The notes below the pieces were generated by a model. That model saw only the letters and a program-made list of their open reading frames with translations, ran no database searches and was not told where the DNA came from. Of a stretch of 64,000 nt of DNA, positions 61,882 through 64,000 are shown one piece after another. The position numbers and the translations under genes were made by a program. Positions within the stretch are counted from its first letter, which is position 1. Every line of letters starts with the position of its first letter. Where the stretch lies: positions 29,060,105-29,124,104 of the forward strand of contig JALIRH010000006.1 in the NCBI GenBank assembly GCA_023055505.1. Reading direction: 5' to 3'. This DNA is from Callipepla californica brunnescens (taxonomy: Eukaryota > Chordata > Aves > Galliformes > Odontophoridae).

Positions 61882-62096
61882 GAAAAAGAAAAGAAAAGAA
61901 AAGAAAAGAAAAGAAAAGAAAAGAAAAGAAAAGAAAAGAAAAGAAAAGAAAAGAAAAGAAAAGAAAAGAAAAGAAAAGAAAAGAAAAGAAAAGAAAAGAA
62001 AAGAAAAGAAAAGAAAAGAAAAGAAAAGAAAAGAAAAGAAAAGAAAAGAAAAGAAAAGAAAAGAAAAGAAAAGAAAAGAAAAGAAAAGAAAAAGAA
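61882..62096. repeat. (AAAAG)n pentanucleotide block, about 41 units
   Basis: Immediately after the AAGGG block the period of five continues as AAAAG, pure from about 61889 to 62088, with a slightly longer A run at each edge. Because five is prime to three and no rotation contains a stop, both strands stay open in every frame. The resulting 140-170-codon Lys/Glu/Arg or Phe/Ser/Leu/Pro 'ORFs' across 61622-62196 are artefacts, not genes. Confidence 0.98.
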
Positions 62097-64000
62097 CATT
62101 CAGACTCAGCAGAAGAGAGGAATAAGTAGCAAAGAAAGAGCAAGGATGACCCATAGGAGGCTGCATGAAAAAAGAAGTCGTCAGAGGACGGTGTAGGTAT
62201 TTCTGCTCACATTTAGAAGAGGAAAGTCTCTGTGACCAAAAACAAAGCCAGATTTAAACAAGTGAATAGGTACTCATGACTAAGAGCAACGGTGTTTTGT
62301 AGGGCTAGAAAAGATAGAACTGGAATAAGAAGGTTGGAAGTCTCTCTTGATCTCCATGCCTGATTCTAAAGCACAGAAAATAAATAAATAAATAAACAAA
62401 TGGAAAAACAGATAAATGAGATTATTGCAGTGGGAAATAGGACACAGAAGGGGAGAGGAATAGGTAGCAAGAGAATACAGAAATAATATTGAAGAGAGGA
62501 ATAAATGTTTGCGTGATAGAAGTAATGAAATTTGCTATTTAAAGCTGGATTAAAACAGAGAAAATCAAGAGAAATGCTGTGCATTAAGGCCAGACACATA
62601 TAGGAAGTAGAATCCCTGGTCCAGAACAAAAGAAAAGGATATTACAGGAACAATAGACACATTAGAATAGTAGTCTTGTCTCAGACAGAGACACTGAAAG
62701 ATATGCATTATTTAAAAAAGAAGGGAAGGTAAAAGGCAGTGAGGTAGCAATTCTCATTAGCTGATGAAGTAGACTGAAAAGAAATAAGAATTGATTGCCC
62801 CAGTTAAATGCAGAAACAGACTAAGGCAAAAATTGCTTTCGGAAAGCCTGAATGAGAGGCTATGTGGGAATTAAAACAGGGTCTGCTTCTCACTTAGGTA
62901 GTTGGATTTTGTTATGGCTGGAGATTACTGCCTTATTAGCAGAAACTAAGGAAACAAGTAATTATAAGTGTTTCAAATTCACTACGCAGTAAGCAATGCT
63001 TCAAAATACAGAAGGATAAACTATCCTAGCATGAAAGGGCTACGTTTACACAGCAAACAGAATGAGCTGCACCAAGTTATACACAGTTCTGCTAAATCCT
63101 AAGACGATTCTGGGTAACTGCTTGTAGCATAGAAGGTCAGTCCAAGTGACCATGGGCTGATTCAACTTTAAATAAGCAAAAGGACAACAAGAGGCCCAGA
63201 CACAGGCTCTGGGTCTGAACCTGAAACATCCAGCAAAGCCAGAAAGTAAAAACAGATGTCCCTGGGACACACAGGACCTGAATGTAGAAGGAATTTGCCA
63301 CAAGGCTAAAAAAATCCTACGAATTAGTACCCATGGGACTGAAGTAGGACAAACACCTCTCACAAAAAGGGATCACTGCAAACAAGTAAAGTCTATTTTG
63401 TTTCACGTGGCACTGGATTTGAGGGCATTTGGAGGGCTCAGTTCTATGTCTTTGGTCTGAGCATTTCCTTATCCAGATACATCAATGGCACCATAAGTAA
63501 TCTCAGCACACCTTACTGATTTTGACTACAAGAACTACACAAGGGGAGCAAGAACCGTCTTTTATATGTTATTTATTTTTCACAGTCTCTGTTAGAAGGC
63601 TATTTGGAGAGAGCAGAGATGGCAGAAATGGATGAGGAGAAAAACACAGGTGAGGGAAGGGTGAAAAACTTTATATATATTCATTAACCCAGCATGCAAG
63701 GGAACTTGATCCTTGTGAAGAGCAAGAGGTTGAAGTTGATTTCTGCCGAACAAATACCATGCAGATAAGAATAGCTGGTGCAAAAATCCCACAACACAAC
63801 CCCATTACTTTGCTGTGGGGGCAGGCAGGAGAAATCACACACACTGTGAGCAAGAATGGGTACCTGTATCAATGGTGCACGACAGGTTTGCACATCGTGT
63901 TTGAGTAGAGCTCACTGGATCTCAGACAGGCCATACGCACCCACCAGTGTGAAAATAACGTGTGTGGCTTCTCTCCTTCAGGCAACTTCTTCGTGCATCA
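62097..64000. other. Purine-rich unique DNA to the right edge
   Basis: The plus strand stays unusually A+G-rich for several hundred bases past the pentanucleotide tract (to about 62800), including an AAAT repeat at 62376-62400. No gene is supported. A 64-base open segment (63586-63649) between a pyrimidine-tract AG and ACAG/GTGAGG is a weak exon candidate. Nothing is recognised at the window end. Confidence 0.5.
62376..62400. repeat. (AAAT)n microsatellite
   Basis: About four AAAT units followed by an AAAC variant; a short simple repeat. Confidence 0.75.

Noticed and set aside
61622..62196. Long open frames (140-173 codons) on both strands
   Set aside because: They are produced by the stop-free pentanucleotide repeat, which stays open in all frames. 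The encoded Lys/Glu/Arg or Phe/Ser/Leu/Pro repeats are not real proteins.
1..64000. CRISPR arrays, operons, bacterial or phage systems, tRNA and rRNA genes
   Set aside because: No spaced direct-repeat arrays, ribosome binding sites, compact gene order or cloverleaf/rRNA signatures were seen; the CR1 elements point to a vertebrate nuclear genome.

Overview
The window looks like non-coding avian nuclear DNA, most likely galliform. The main evidence is a set of 5'-truncated CR1 LINE fragments on both strands. Several keep the CR1 3' terminus, which has direct repeats of the 8-base unit ATTCTRTG and no poly(A) tail. Interspersed repeats are sparse (my estimate is about 5 kb, or 8%), and microsatellites are few and short. 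Both features fit a bird better than a mammal. The species call is inference; crocodilians and turtles also carry CR1.

I find no intact protein-coding gene, tRNA or rRNA. The only recognisable coding sequence is decayed CR1 ORF2 (reverse transcriptase and its C-terminal part). All other open frames are short, mutually overlapping on several frames and unlike any family I recognise. The longest ones, over 140 codons, lie in a pentanucleotide repeat and are artefacts of it. The window is therefore either intergenic or inside a long intron. A few splice-site-flanked open segments and one short ORF with a signal-peptide-like start are recorded as weak candidates only.

Layout: a plus-strand CR1 end at the left edge (1-184); about 16 kb of mostly unique DNA with one old CR1-like remnant near 4.1-4.4 kb; a well-preserved minus-strand CR1 at 16.1-16.9 kb; unique DNA with small CR1 ends at 23.7, 25.4 and 27.1 kb; larger minus-strand CR1 pieces at 31.1, 36.8 and 41.6 kb; an ATA/AAT microsatellite at 42.9 kb and a TG microsatellite at 50.5 kb; the longest CR1 relic (about 1.4 kb, most of the reverse transcriptase) at 50.9-52.3 kb with an opposite-strand scrap beside it; two CR1 3' ends in series at 57.5-57.9 kb; and a plus-strand CR1 end at 61.2-61.4 kb.

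The most striking object is a 350-base compound pentanucleotide tract at 61.74-62.10 kb: a nearly pure AAGGG block joined directly to a pure AAAAG block, set in purine-rich flanks. No genes act together here, so there is no operon or pathway to describe. I did not find a previously undescribed system that the sequence alone supports.
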